Shown: positions 10,059-18,600 of the stretch, piece after piece
Layout: every line of letters starts with the position of its first letter
How positions within the stretch are numbered: the stretch's first letter is position 1
Source: Sphingomonas jatrophae
GTDB taxonomy: Bacteria; Pseudomonadota; Alphaproteobacteria; Sphingomonadales; Sphingomonadaceae
DNA: 64,000 nt
Direction of reading: 5' to 3'
Assembly: GCF_900113315.1 (NCBI RefSeq)
Contig: NZ_FOZG01000001.1
Coordinates: 1,426,001-1,490,000 of the forward strand
Notes under the pieces: generated by a model
What the model was told of the DNA's origin: nothing
The model's database searches: none
What the model saw: the letters and a program-made list of their open reading frames with translations, nothing else
Translations under genes and position numbers: made by a program

Positions 10059-13000
10059 TCCTTGGAGACGCGCACGTTGGCGCTTTGCCGGCCGATGGTG
10101 GAGATGGTCGACAGGAGCGACAGCCAGCGCGTTACCTGGAACTCCAGCCGCGTCGCCGAATAACCCTGCCCGTCCGAAATCACCTCCACGAAGGTGCGCC
10201 GCCCGAGATATTTGCCGGCGGCAATTGCGGTTCCGGCACCGGTCGTCGGATCGGCGGGCAGGATCCGCAGCCGGTCCAGCCCGGCCGCCCGGCGCAGCGT
10301 GTTGATCGGGTTCAGCCCGATGCCGCCGCCGCCCTGGCGCAACGAGGCGACGGCAGCGGCCAGCTGAAGGGCTTCCGGAGCGGACAGGCTGGTGATGGAG
10401 GAGCCGAACAGCAGGCGGGACAGTAGCTCGTCCTCGGGCAGCGCCGGCACGCTCTGGAAATCGATCTGCGGCTTCTGCCCCGTGCCGGAGACCCGGATGG
10501 TCGCGGAGAGGCCCTGGATGTTCGCATTGGCGACGATATCCAGCAGCGGATCGGGTGGCGCCTCGCCCTGGAACCGGATCATGCCGCGATCGAGATCGAA
10601 GCGACGGCCGGCAAATTCGTAATTGCCGCGGACAAGGTCGGCACGGCCGGTGATCGCCGGATTGTCGACATTGCCCTTGATCGTCAGATCGGCACGCCAT
10701 TCACTGTCGAGGCCGAGACCGTTCACCGTCAGCCGATTGTCCGCACGGGCGCGCAGGTCGAGCCGCCAAGGTGCCGCAGCCGCAACGGGCTCCGGATCGT
10801 CGGCAGCGCGGTTCACCTCCTGCACGGGCAGGCGCGGCACCGTGGCGGCAGCGGCCTGGCCGAGGCGGAAGCGCCCGGCATCAAGTTCCAGATCGCCCGA
10901 GATCACGCCGCCACGCCCATCCGAGCGGATGGCGAGCGGGCCCGTCACCTGCGCACGGATGTCGTCGCGGTTGAGCAGCAGCGCCTTGTTCGCGTTGGCC
11001 GCGATGTCGATGCCCAGCCCGCCCGCCAGATCGAAGGCAGCGCGGCCGGCGATCGTGCCGCCCCGCGGCGTGCCACCGGTGAACCGATCGATCACCAGGC
11101 GCGATCCGCCGAAGCGACCGTCGGCGACAAGCTGTTCGATCACCGTGCCCGAAACCGCACTTTCCAGGCGCGCCCCTTGCGCCTTCAGGGAACCGCGGAT
11201 CAACGGATCGGCCAGCGTGCCGCCGATGTCCGCACCGATGGCGACCGGTCCTGACAGGTCGATCGTCTCGATGCCGGTCAGCCGCCACAAAGTATCAGCC
11301 GGCCCGGTATAGCGGAGCTGTGCGAAGAGCGGTGCTCGCCGCAAGCGCTCAACCAGATCCTGCCCGGGCGCGAGCGGCGCGACACGCGCCTGGGCCCGGC
11401 CGATGGTCCGCCCGCCACTCGCCATGGTCGCGCGGCCGACCGCGCCGTCAGCGCGCAGCACGGCAGCCACGCCGACATCGATCGCCTGTGACGACAGGAC
11501 GAGGCCCGAACGGGTGAGCCCGCGCACGGTCAGGTTGGCTCGACCGGTCGGCGCAGCGCCCGCCGCGGTGCGATAGATGAGGCTGCCCGTCGCTTTGCCA
11601 CCGAGCCCGAGACCGGGATAGAAGATGTCGAGCGCGACGAGCGGCAGCGCGGTGAGATCCGCCTCCAGCTCCGTCGCGCCGGGGCCGAAGCGGCCGGCCA
11701 CCGCCGCCGATCCGCCAGCATAATCCACCTGCGTCCGCGCCAAGCGCCAGCCGTCGCCTTCACGGGACAGCACGGCAGGTGCGGCGAGGCGCAGCGGCTT
11801 GCGATCCACCTCCCCCTGCCCGATCAGCGTGATCCGCCCCGGCTCAAGCCCGAGCACGGTCGAGAGCGCAAAGGCCCGCCCGCGCGACCCCGCGACGGAC
11901 GCCTTCACCGTGCCGCGACCGCCCTTGAGCGATGCATTGCCGGCAAGCCGAGCGAGCGAGATCGATCCGCGGCGCAAGCCGTAAGCCGTCGTGGTCGCCT
12001 CGATCGCCGTCCCGGCGGGATCGAGCAGCAGCACCGCATCCAGCCGTCCGCGGCGAACGCGCATATCGGCAACCCCGCCGAGCATGGCACCAGCCGCCAG
12101 CAGATGCGCCTCGATCCGCTGGATCTCGCCCTGCGGCGCGAACAGCAGCGGGCCGCTCAGGCCACCGCCCGCCAGATCGAGCCGGCCGGTGAAGCCGCCG
12201 GGATCGGAGCGGAGCGCACCGGACGCCGTCGTGCCGCTGACATCGAGACGGGCGACCCGCACCGTGGCGGGCTGCCCTGCCGGGAGTGCGATCTGCCCCG
12301 CGCCGGTGAACGGGCCCAGCGTGGATCCGCCGCGCGCCTGCCACGCAAAACCCTCTGCATTCGGATCGAGCGCGAGGACGACGTCGCTCAGGCCCAGCGC
12401 ATCGGCCGGCCGCGCCAGCACGATGTCCAGCTTGGGCTTGTCGATGCGCCCGTCGAGCCGCAGGCGGAGCGGGCCGTAGGTTGCCTGGTTGCCGCCGCCC
12501 TCGAAGAAGAAGGTGCCGTCCCGCCGGCGGAAGCCGTTGCCGGTGATGCGCAGCGCCGGCGCGGTGAGCCGGAGCCCCGTAAAGCGGATCGTGCCGTCGG
12601 CCTGGCGTTCCAGCGCGGTGTCGATCTGCGGCAGGCCACCGGCCAGCCCACGCAGGAAGGCATTGTCGAACCGGCGCACCGCCGCCCGCCCGCGCCCGAT
12701 CACGCGCGTGCCGCGGCCGCCAGGCCCGGGGACGACGCGGAGCTCGCTCGACACATCGACGATGCCGAGGCCGGGGATCAGATAACGGCGAAGGCCGCCC
12801 GACAGGGTGACCGCGTAATTGCCGGTGACCAGATCGACGAGCAGCGCGAGTCGGCCGTTCAGCTTGTCGGATCGGAGCGTCAGGCCGTCACCGGTGAGCA
12901 GTTTCGGTGTCACCTTGAGCGTGCCGGCAAGATCCAGATTGCCGAGGATGCCGCCTGCCACGTCGCCGACACCCGTCACCCGGCGGGCATGGAAGCGGAT

Positions 13001-14218
13001 CGGCACCGCGATCGGTGCGCGCGAGAAGCGGCCTGCGCCGAACGCGCTGGCGCCCTCGAACCCGGTCTGGTCGAAGGCGAAGCGCGGGGATGTCAGGCGG
13101 TAGCGGAACGACGCCGTCGAGAAAGCGCCCGTCAGCTCCGCCTGCAGGCGAATGTTGCGGCCACTCATGTTCGGGAACAGGGCCGCTGGACGCAACAGGT
13201 TGGCATCGATCTTCAGCGGATCGAAGCGGCTTTCCGCCAGATCCACTACGCCCTTGGCGTTGATGGCGAGCGCGGCGGAGCGCAACTCCACCTGCCCGTC
13301 CAGCCTCCGGTCGGCAAACCGCGCCTCCCCGGTGACGCCGATCCGCGGTGCGGTGAGACGCTGCGCCTTGCCGTTGAGGAAGGGTGACGGGGTGAGACCA
13401 CCGGTCAGCGTGTAGCGGCCGTCGCGCGCTCCAAGCGTCAGATCGACGACGCGGCGACCGCCGAACTCGGCCTGCGCGGTCCCGTCCCACCGCTGGTAGG
13501 TGCCACGTCCGCCGATCCGCGCCTGGATCGACCCGCGCGTGCCGAGCATTACGCCAGCGACCGAATCGGCGGGTGCGTCCAGCTCACCGGCAAGGTCGAA
13601 ACGATTCGCGCGGGGTTCCGCATCGAGGCGGACGAGCAGCCGATCCCCGCCGCCCGCCACGCGTGCACGCAGATCGAGCAGAGCCCGGCCCGAGCGGATA
13701 TCCGCCTGCGCATCGAGGCCCGCGACGCGGCGGCGGCCGGCCAGTTGCGGCCCGAGCACGAGGCGGGTCACCTTGAGGCGGCCGAGCGCAATGTCGAAAT
13801 CAGGCAGGATCGGCTGGTCGCGACCTGTCGGCCGCAGCCGGGGTATGCGATGTAGTGTCGCGAAGTCGGAGGTGAGATCACGCACGTCGAGCCGGTTGGC
13901 CAGCCAGCGCGTCGGGCGCCAGTCGAGCCGCACCTCGGGTGCCTCAAAGAACAGGCCGTCGAGATCGTAGAGCCGCAGGTCGACCAGCCGCGCACGGCGC
14001 CAGATGGATCCGTCGATTCGGCCGATGCGGATGCGCAGGCCCGACCGGATCGGCAGGGCGCCGATACGATCCGCGATGAAGCGGTGGCCGGGCCCGGTGT
14101 CGATCGCCCACAAGGCGATGCCGACCGCCAGCACCAGCGTGACGACGATGCCGAGCGGCCAGCGGATCCACCATGGCCAGCGCGCGGCACGCGGCACAGG
14201 CGGGGCTGCCTCGCTCAA
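10052..14218 (-). CDS. tamB: TamB-like translocation and assembly module subunit
   Basis: Inner-membrane-anchored periplasm-spanning protein of 1388 residues with one N-terminal transmembrane helix (about 15-37) followed by long beta-rich repeats. The C-terminal TamB/DUF490 domain contains RGNYEFAGRRFDLDRGMIRF, LDIVANANIQG, PALPEDELLSRLLFG and a final LSLLSTISTIG-rich segment. TamB works with TamA in outer-membrane biogenesis; AsmA-like members also move phospholipids through a hydrophobic groove. Its start overlaps the tamA stop by 4 bases, so the pair is translationally coupled. Confidence 0.92.
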   Translation of the reverse strand: MSEAAPPVPRAARWPWWIRWPLGIVVTLVLAVGIALWAIDTGPGHRFIADRIGALPIRSGLRIRIGRIDGSIWRRARLVDLRLYDLDGLFFEAPEVRLDWRPTRWLANRLDVRDLTSDFATLHRIPRLRPTGRDQPILPDFDIALGRLKVTRLVLGPQLAGRRRVAGLDAQADIRSGRALLDLRARVAGGGDRLLVRLDAEPRANRFDLAGELDAPADSVAGVMLGTRGSIQARIGGRGTYQRWDGTAQAEFGGRRVVDLTLGARDGRYTLTGGLTPSPFLNGKAQRLTAPRIGVTGEARFADRRLDGQVELRSAALAINAKGVVDLAESRFDPLKIDANLLRPAALFPNMSGRNIRLQAELTGAFSTASFRYRLTSPRFAFDQTGFEGASAFGAGRFSRAPIAVPIRFHARRVTGVGDVAGGILGNLDLAGTLKVTPKLLTGDGLTLRSDKLNGRLALLVDLVTGNYAVTLSGGLRRYLIPGLGIVDVSSELRVVPGPGGRGTRVIGRGRAAVRRFDNAFLRGLAGGLPQIDTALERQADGTIRFTGLRLTAPALRITGNGFRRRDGTFFFEGGGNQATYGPLRLRLDGRIDKPKLDIVLARPADALGLSDVVLALDPNAEGFAWQARGGSTLGPFTGAGQIALPAGQPATVRVARLDVSGTTASGALRSDPGGFTGRLDLAGGGLSGPLLFAPQGEIQRIEAHLLAAGAMLGGVADMRVRRGRLDAVLLLDPAGTAIEATTTAYGLRRGSISLARLAGNASLKGGRGTVKASVAGSRGRAFALSTVLGLEPGRITLIGQGEVDRKPLRLAAPAVLSREGDGWRLARTQVDYAGGSAAVAGRFGPGATELEADLTALPLVALDIFYPGLGLGGKATGSLIYRTAAGAAPTGRANLTVRGLTRSGLVLSSQAIDVGVAAVLRADGAVGRATMASGGRTIGRAQARVAPLAPGQDLVERLRRAPLFAQLRYTGPADTLWRLTGIETIDLSGPVAIGADIGGTLADPLIRGSLKAQGARLESAVSGTVIEQLVADGRFGGSRLVIDRFTGGTPRGGTIAGRAAFDLAGGLGIDIAANANKALLLNRDDIRAQVTGPLAIRSDGRGGVISGDLELDAGRFRLGQAAAATVPRLPVQEVNRAADDPEPVAAAAPWRLDLRARADNRLTVNGLGLDSEWRADLTIKGNVDNPAITGRADLVRGNYEFAGRRFDLDRGMIRFQGEAPPDPLLDIVANANIQGLSATIRVSGTGQKPQIDFQSVPALPEDELLSRLLFGSSITSLSAPEALQLAAAVASLRQGGGGIGLNPINTLRRAAGLDRLRILPADPTTGAGTAIAAGKYLGRRTFVEVISDGQGYSATRLEFQVTRWLSLLSTISTIGRQSANVRVSKDY

Positions 14219-16170
14219 AACGCCTGACCCAACGAGACGTAGACGGCAATGCGTGCGTCTCCGCGACGTCGGTTCAGCGGGGTGCCGACATCGACACGGA
14301 TCGGGCCGAAGCTGGTATAATAACGCGCGCCGAGCCCGGCACCGTAGCGCAGACCGGTGAACCGCGGCAGCGCGCTGGTGTAGAGATTGCCGGCATCGAG
14401 GAACGGCACCACGCCGAAATCGCCGAAGCGGACGCGCCCCTCCACGGCGAACTCCGCGAGGCTGCGCCCGCCGACCGGATCGCCATCGATGTCGACGGGT
14501 CCGACATCCTGATAGCCATAGCCGCGCACCGATCCGCCGCCGCCTGCATAAAAACGGCGGGACGGCGCGATGCGATCGCGTGCGGCGCCGGCAATGCTGC
14601 CGATGCGGGTGCGCGCAGCGATCACGACGCCCGGCGACACGGGGACGTAGGCCGACGCATCCACCTGCATCCGCGCATAGCCGAAGCTGCCCGACTGGAG
14701 CGACAATTCGGGCGAGAGGCGACCGGCCAGGCGATAGCCGCGCGTGGGATCGAGCAGATCGTCGGTGCCGTCATAGGCCAGGCTGCCGGGTGCCGCGGCG
14801 ATGAAGTAGGTGCGGCGGCGGGCGACGCCGGTGGTGCGGATCACGTCCCGCTCGTCCGAGGCGACCAGTTCGCCGCCGACGCTCCACGTCCACTTTTTCT
14901 GCCAGATGATGTTGGACTGGCGCTCGAGCGAGCCCGACAGCGTGAAGGTGCGCGCATCATAGGCGTTGCGATTGGTGTGCGAAGCCAGGATTTGCGCGCT
15001 CAGCACACGATCGCGCGCCTTGTAATTGGATCGCCGCAGCGCCACGCCGGCAAGCTGTTCCTGCGTGCCAAGCACACCGCGCACCGTCACTGCGCCTTCG
15101 GGGCGGATGAGATTGCGGTGCGTCCAGCTGAGCGCGGCGCGCGCGCCCTCGCCCGTGCCGTAGCCGAGCTCGCCCGCGACGGTCCGCGGTGGCGCGGGCT
15201 CCAGCCGGGTGAAGAGGTCGACAGTGCCGTCGGGGCCCGGCGTCGAGGTGATGCGCACGGTCGAGACCAGCCCGGTCTGGATCAGCGCGCGGCGATAATC
15301 CTCCACCAGCGCCGCATCGTAAGGATCGCCGGGCCGGAAGCGGGCGATCCGGGCGAGATGGCGCGGACCGAACAGCCGGTCCCCCTCGACCCGCACCGTG
15401 CCGAAGCGCTGCGCGGCGCCGGTCGTCACCGGCAAAGCGAGCGTGGCGGTGCGCGTTTCGTGGTCGACGATCACCTGCGGCTCGCCCACCGTGCCGAAGG
15501 CGAACCCTTCGCGTCCGAGCGCGGTCTGGAGCGCGGTGCGGGCGGCGAGCACGCGTTCCGCATCCACCGGATCACCGGCTTTCACCGGGAAGGCGGCCTC
15601 CAGCGTCGGCGCCTTGCCGGCTGCCGCGGCGAGGCCCGGTGTGGTGACCTCGCGGAAGCTGTAGCGTGGCCCCGGCTCGGCAGCGAGCGTCACGACGATG
15701 CGGCGCGTGCCCGCCTCCGCCTCGACCCGCGCCTCGACCCCGGCATCGTAATAGCCCTCAGCGCGCAGCAGATCGCGCAGCAGCCCCTCATCCTCGCGCG
15801 CGCGCCGGTCGATCTGCGCGACGTTGGCGGGCTCCCCCTCCCCGCCATGCAGCACGGAGAGCGAATCGAAGCGCTGGAGGAAGGCAGGGGTGCCGACAAC
15901 GCCAAGCCCCTGAAGCGCGACGCGATAGCGTTGTTCGCCTGCGGTATCGATCGCGGCGGCGATGGGCGCATCGGCGGCGCTGGTGGCCAGATCGGGCCAC
16001 TCGACTCCGAGATCGGGCAAGGGGGCAAGGGGTGAATCAGGGTCCAGCGTCGGCTCAGGCACAGGCGATGCAGGCGTGAGGATCTGCGCCCGGAGCGGGC
16101 CCGTTGCGGCGAGCAGGAACGCGCAGCCGGCGATACGGACCCGCCGCCGCCACGGAGAAACGGGCTGCAT
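14215..16170 (-). CDS. tamA: TamA-like outer-membrane assembly protein (Omp85 family)
   Basis: Outer-membrane BamA/TamA-type protein, 651 residues. A signal peptide (MQPVSPWRRR then a hydrophobic stretch to about 29) is followed by POTRA-type segments up to about residue 330, with LLRDLLRAEGYYDAGVEA and LLFGPRH-like turns, and a 16-strand barrel. The barrel contains the VRGYGYQDVGP segment, equivalent to the conserved VRGY lid-loop motif, and ends in VYVSLGQAF with the C-terminal Phe required for outer-membrane insertion. It is the first gene of tamA-tamB. Confidence 0.92.
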   Translation of the reverse strand: MQPVSPWRRRVRIAGCAFLLAATGPLRAQILTPASPVPEPTLDPDSPLAPLPDLGVEWPDLATSAADAPIAAAIDTAGEQRYRVALQGLGVVGTPAFLQRFDSLSVLHGGEGEPANVAQIDRRAREDEGLLRDLLRAEGYYDAGVEARVEAEAGTRRIVVTLAAEPGPRYSFREVTTPGLAAAAGKAPTLEAAFPVKAGDPVDAERVLAARTALQTALGREGFAFGTVGEPQVIVDHETRTATLALPVTTGAAQRFGTVRVEGDRLFGPRHLARIARFRPGDPYDAALVEDYRRALIQTGLVSTVRITSTPGPDGTVDLFTRLEPAPPRTVAGELGYGTGEGARAALSWTHRNLIRPEGAVTVRGVLGTQEQLAGVALRRSNYKARDRVLSAQILASHTNRNAYDARTFTLSGSLERQSNIIWQKKWTWSVGGELVASDERDVIRTTGVARRRTYFIAAAPGSLAYDGTDDLLDPTRGYRLAGRLSPELSLQSGSFGYARMQVDASAYVPVSPGVVIAARTRIGSIAGAARDRIAPSRRFYAGGGGSVRGYGYQDVGPVDIDGDPVGGRSLAEFAVEGRVRFGDFGVVPFLDAGNLYTSALPRFTGLRYGAGLGARYYTSFGPIRVDVGTPLNRRRGDARIAVYVSLGQAF

Positions 16171-16263
16171 CGCGCAACCTTAGCGCGGCGGCGATGGCTC
16201 CGCCACTTCCCGCATTCGCTCCCGTCCGGGAAGGTGCTCAGCGTGGCGCGGCTGCCACCGCGA

Positions 16264-16479
16264 TCAGTGAACGGTGCCCACCGGCTGATCGGCCGCCAGC
16301 ACCTCGATCAGGCGCTCCACCTGACGCCAGCGGCAGAAGTGGACCACATTGCCCTTGTCCCGGCTCGCTCCCGCCCGCAGCGCCGCCTCGATCGCGGCGT
16401 GATCGCCGAAGCGGGCGAGCAGCTCGGCCGCGCTGTCGAGCGTGGCGCGATCCGCGATGAAGAGCGTCGTGTCGGTCAA
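16264..16479 (-). CDS. Small conserved hypothetical protein
   Basis: A 71-residue soluble protein beginning LTDTTLFIADRATLDSAAEL if read from the TTG, which lies 5 bases after GGGGGA. An ATG 63 bases farther upstream (16542) is in frame, but the added residues look non-coding. The sequence is helix-rich, with a single Cys-Arg-Trp cluster (HFCRW) and no membrane segment. It appears to belong to a small uncharacterised protein type seen in sphingomonads; that is from memory and not verified. It lies between tamA and the S24 repressor locus. Confidence 0.55.
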   Translation of the reverse strand: MTDTTLFIADRATLDSAAELLARFGDHAAIEAALRAGASRDKGNVVHFCRWRQVERLIEVLAADQPVGTVH

Positions 16480-16611
16480 GCCGTCCCCCGGGCAAGTGCG
16501 TCGGATGCGCCCTTGCGCCAGCGGACCTGCCAGCCGCGTCAACGTGCAAGGTGAAGGCGAGCTTCACCATGCCGGGTGGTGCGCGGCGCAGGCGCGTGGC
16601 AAGGCGGCGCC

Positions 16612-16779
16612 ATGTCGTCCAGGGAACCCCGCGCAGCCGGCGCGATCATCGCTTTGCTGACCATAGCCGGCGCGCTCGTCGGTACGATTGCGGGCCAGCC
16701 GTCGCTCGGCGTGCTCGGCGGGCTGGGCGCCGGCGGGCTGCTGGCGCTCGGATTGTGGCTGCGCGATCGGCGCCGCTAG
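16612..16779 (+). CDS. Small two-helix membrane protein
   Basis: A 55-residue protein starting MSSREPRAAG with two hydrophobic helices (AIIALLTIAGALVGTIAG and LGVLGGLGAGGLLALGLWL) and a positive RDRRR tail, which predicts both ends in the cytosol. The start is the second in-frame ATG, behind AAGGCGG. Its TAG stop lies inside the palindrome at 16774-16793 and it converges with the S24 repressor gene. Function unknown. Confidence 0.55.
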   Translation: MSSREPRAAGAIIALLTIAGALVGTIAGQPSLGVLGGLGAGGLLALGLWLRDRRR

Positions 16780-16793
16780 GAAGTTTCCTAGCG
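16774..16793. promoter_or_regulatory. Palindrome CGCTAGGAA-GT-TTCCTAGCG, probable S24-repressor operator
   Basis: A perfect 9-bp inverted repeat with a 2-base centre, sharing CTAGGAA/TTCCTAG with the palindrome upstream of the S24 repressor gene. It contains the stop codons of both convergent genes. With only two central bases and no T-run it is a poor terminator, which favours protein binding. Confidence 0.5.
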
Positions 16794-17429
16794 AACTCGG
16801 CCACCGGACCAGATCACGCGGCCGATCAGGCGCAGTGCGGCGGGCGGATGCGGGCCTGACGGCGGATAGGCGCGATTGTCGCTGATGATGACGATGCCAC
16901 CGGCCGCAGCGCGGGCCAGCCGCTTGACCAGCAGCGCATCGTCGTGCCGCAGCACCCAGATGCCATCGGCGAGCGGACGGCGCGTCGCCGCGGCATCGAC
17001 GATGATCTCGTCGCCGTCATGCAGTGTCGGCTCCATCGAATCGCCCTCGACACTGAGCAAGGCGAGATCGGCGGTGCCGTGCGGGGCAAGTTGCCGCAGC
17101 CACGCGGCGTCGAGCGCGATGCGGCCGATCGCATGCTCCTCACCCAGCGCGCCGGGGCCCGCCGAGGCCGCGACCGACAAGCGCGGGAGCGTGACGAGAT
17201 CGGGCGCGGGCGCCGGCTCCGGCCCACCGAGCGCAGCATCGGGCACGCCGAGAAATGCTGCCAGCAGGCGGCGATCCCGCTCCGCCAAGCGCCGGGGCGA
17301 GCCGCGCTTGATATATTGCTGGATGTAGGCGGCGTTGCGCCCGACCACGCGCGACAGAGCCGCATAATCGTGCCCGCGCGCGATCCGGTGCGCGTCCAGC
17401 GCGGCGCGGGCGGCGTCATCTTCCACCAC
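16788..17429 (-). CDS. S24 (LexA/CI-like) repressor with N-terminal HTH
   Basis: Predicted 213-residue transcription regulator. Residues 1-65 form a small helical DNA-binding-type domain (YAALSRVVGRNAAYIQQYI), then a linker, then an S24 peptidase-like domain. The catalytic Ser lies in VEGDSMEPTLHDGD and the Lys in LLVKRLAR, the pair used for self-cleavage in LexA and phage CI proteins. The Ala-Gly cleavage site of LexA is not obvious; the ASAGPG segment near 88-93 is a candidate. The start is a GTG whose AGGAC ribosome-binding site abuts the operator-like palindrome, predicting autorepression. Confidence 0.82.
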   Translation of the reverse strand: MVEDDAARAALDAHRIARGHDYAALSRVVGRNAAYIQQYIKRGSPRRLAERDRRLLAAFLGVPDAALGGPEPAPAPDLVTLPRLSVAASAGPGALGEEHAIGRIALDAAWLRQLAPHGTADLALLSVEGDSMEPTLHDGDEIIVDAAATRRPLADGIWVLRHDDALLVKRLARAAAGGIVIISDNRAYPPSGPHPPAALRLIGRVIWSGGRVR

Positions 17430-17433
17430 ACCG

Positions 17434-17470
17434 TCCTAGGTCTAGGAAATTTCCTAGACAAGTAGGAAAT
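17434..17470. promoter_or_regulatory. Operator cluster upstream of the S24 repressor
   Basis: The core TCTAGGAAATTTCCTAGA (17441-17458) is a perfect 18-bp palindrome 12 bases upstream of the repressor start. Flanking half-sites are TCCTAGG (17434-17440) and a second TAGGAAAT (17463-17470), exactly 20 bases from the first TAGGAAAT. It lies between the repressor and the divergent three-gene unit, so it could control both. Confidence 0.6.
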
Positions 17471-17514
17471 CAGAGAACAGATCATGAACATGTGAGTCGA
17501 AGGAGGGCGTGGCC

Positions 17515-17709
17515 ATGACCTTGTTGCAGGAGATCGAACGGCATCTGAAGCGCAGCGGCACCGCGCCGTCGGTGTTCGGTCGCCACGCCATGAACGATCC
17601 GAGTTTCGTGCGCGATCTGCGGAACGGGCGCGAACCGGGCGAGCTGACCATCGCGCGCGTGCGCGAGCATATTCGCGCCGCAACCCCGCGCGCGACGGAT
17701 GCGCGATGA
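17515..17709 (+). CDS. Small HTH-like protein
   Basis: A 64-residue protein (MTLLQEIERHLKRSG...) whose helical pattern, FGRHAMNDPSFVRDLRNGREP followed by TIARVREHI, resembles the N-terminal DNA-binding part of small repressors. AGGAGGG lies 7 bases before the ATG, a strong ribosome-binding site that decides against the earlier in-frame GTG. It is divergent from the S24 repressor across the operator cluster and overlaps the next gene by 4 bases (ATGA). It may be a partner or antagonist of the S24 protein; this is inference. Confidence 0.7.
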   Translation: MTLLQEIERHLKRSGTAPSVFGRHAMNDPSFVRDLRNGREPGELTIARVREHIRAATPRATDAR

Positions 17710-18020
17710 GTGGTCTCGCCCATCGGAGAGCAGCCCGCTCGCCGGACGCGCACCGGCTGCTGATCCGCGCGATCGGCGAGTATCTGCCCGACGCCACCTT
17801 CGCCGCAACGCAGAGCATCCCCTGGGCGAGCGCGACCTTCACCGGCGCGCGTCACCGGCTGGACCTGGTGCTGCCGAGTATCGAGGCGGCAACGGCGTTT
17901 GCGGCGAAGGCGGCGGAGCTGGACCTGCCACTGCGCGGCCACATCGTCGCCGATCTTGTCGCAACGGCAGGCGCGGACGGGTGCCTGACCGTGGAGGCGC
18001 TGACGATCGAGGATGCATGA
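17706..18020 (+). CDS. Conserved hypothetical protein, middle gene of coupled triplet
   Basis: A 104-residue soluble protein with no recognised domain. It has an alpha/beta appearance: a helical N-terminus (DAHRLLIRAIGEYL), then strands around ASATFTGARHRLDLVLP, a helix AATAFAAKAAEL and a C-terminal strand LTVEALTIEDA. ATGA overlaps on both sides indicate translational coupling with the HTH-like gene before it and the membrane protein after it. Function unknown. Confidence 0.7.
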   Translation: MSGLAHRRAARSPDAHRLLIRAIGEYLPDATFAATQSIPWASATFTGARHRLDLVLPSIEAATAFAAKAAELDLPLRGHIVADLVATAGADGCLTVEALTIEDA

Positions 18021-18355
18021 GCCCGCTTGATCGGGCCGGATCGCGCCCCATCTGGCTTGCCATGCGAGGTGCAGGCCAGAGCGGCGCGTGGAGGCGCAAT
18101 GCGCTGTTCGCGGTCGGTTGTGCGCTCATCCTTGCAGCGCCGCTGGTCGGCGTCCTGCCGGGGCCGGGCGGCACGTTGGTGGCAGCGGCGGGGCTGTCGC
18201 TGGTGCTGCGGACCTCGGCCTGGGCCAAGCGGCTGTACGTGCGGTTCAAGTCGCGATTTCCCAAAACGGGGCGGATGTGCGACTGGGGGATGCGACGGCC
18301 CAGCCACCGCCGCCGCACCGCGCTGGCAAGGGCGCGGGAGGCGCCCGGCGGTTGA
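18017..18355 (+). CDS. Small membrane protein with PGPG motif
   Basis: A 112-residue protein with hydrophobic helices around NALFAVGCALILAAPLVGVL and TLVAAAGLSLVL joined by a LPGPGG turn, then a basic Arg-rich tail. The turn resembles the PGPGW family of putative transmembrane proteins (Trp replaced by Gly), a family without known function. It is the last gene of the coupled triplet; a hairpin with a downstream T-run follows before rpmH. Confidence 0.65.
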   Translation: MSPLDRAGSRPIWLAMRGAGQSGAWRRNALFAVGCALILAAPLVGVLPGPGGTLVAAAGLSLVLRTSAWAKRLYVRFKSRFPKTGRMCDWGMRRPSHRRRTALARAREAPGG

Positions 18356-18394
18356 CTCGATCCGCCCCCTCCCCTATGCGCGCGGCCGAACTGC

Positions 18395-18426
18395 GGCCGC
18401 CCCACCAGGCGGCCCTTTCCGTTTTT
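18395..18426 (+). terminator. Terminator or attenuator before rpmH
   Basis: GGCCGCC-CCACCA-GGCGGCC forms a perfect 7-bp stem, followed by CTTTCCGTTTTT. It can end the preceding three-gene unit. Being 31 bases before the rpmH start, it could instead act inside the rpmH leader. Confidence 0.6.
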
Positions 18427-18457
18427 CGGCCACTGCCCTTGTCTGAGGACCAATACG

Positions 18458-18592
18458 ATGAAGCGCACCTTCCAGCCGAGCCGGCTCGTCCGCAAGCGGC
18501 GTCACGGCTTCCGCTCGCGCTCGGCGACGCCGGGCGGCCGCAAGGTGCTGGCGGCGCGCCGCGCACGCGGCCGCAACAAGCTGTCCGCCTGA
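18458..18592 (+). CDS. rpmH: Ribosomal protein bL34
   Basis: The 44-residue product [18 protein letters not shown]... followed by [20 protein letters not shown] is an unmistakable L34 of the large ribosomal subunit, rich in Arg and Lys. It is the first gene of the conserved rpmH-rnpA-yidD-yidC-yihA block, and the RNase P protein gene follows 8 bases after its stop. No dnaA gene or DnaA boxes were seen beside it, so this copy does not mark a replication origin. Confidence 0.97.
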   Translation: MKRTFQPSRLVRKRRHGFRSRSATPGGRKVLAARRARGRNKLSA

Positions 18593-18600
18593 GCGGTGAC

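Noticed and set aside
8187-10700. Open frame of 837 codons on the minus strand across the Bcr/CflA gene
   Set aside because: Shadow of the transporter and tamB 3' end; Arg/Gln/His-rich with no domain or plausible start.
14173-16035. Open frame of 620 codons on the plus strand opposite tamA
   Set aside because: Antisense shadow of TamA with Ala/Arg/Gly-rich composition.
18355-18460. Possible replication origin next to rpmH
   Set aside because: rpmH-rnpA blocks sit near oriC in some bacteria, but no dnaA gene and no cluster of DnaA boxes was seen.
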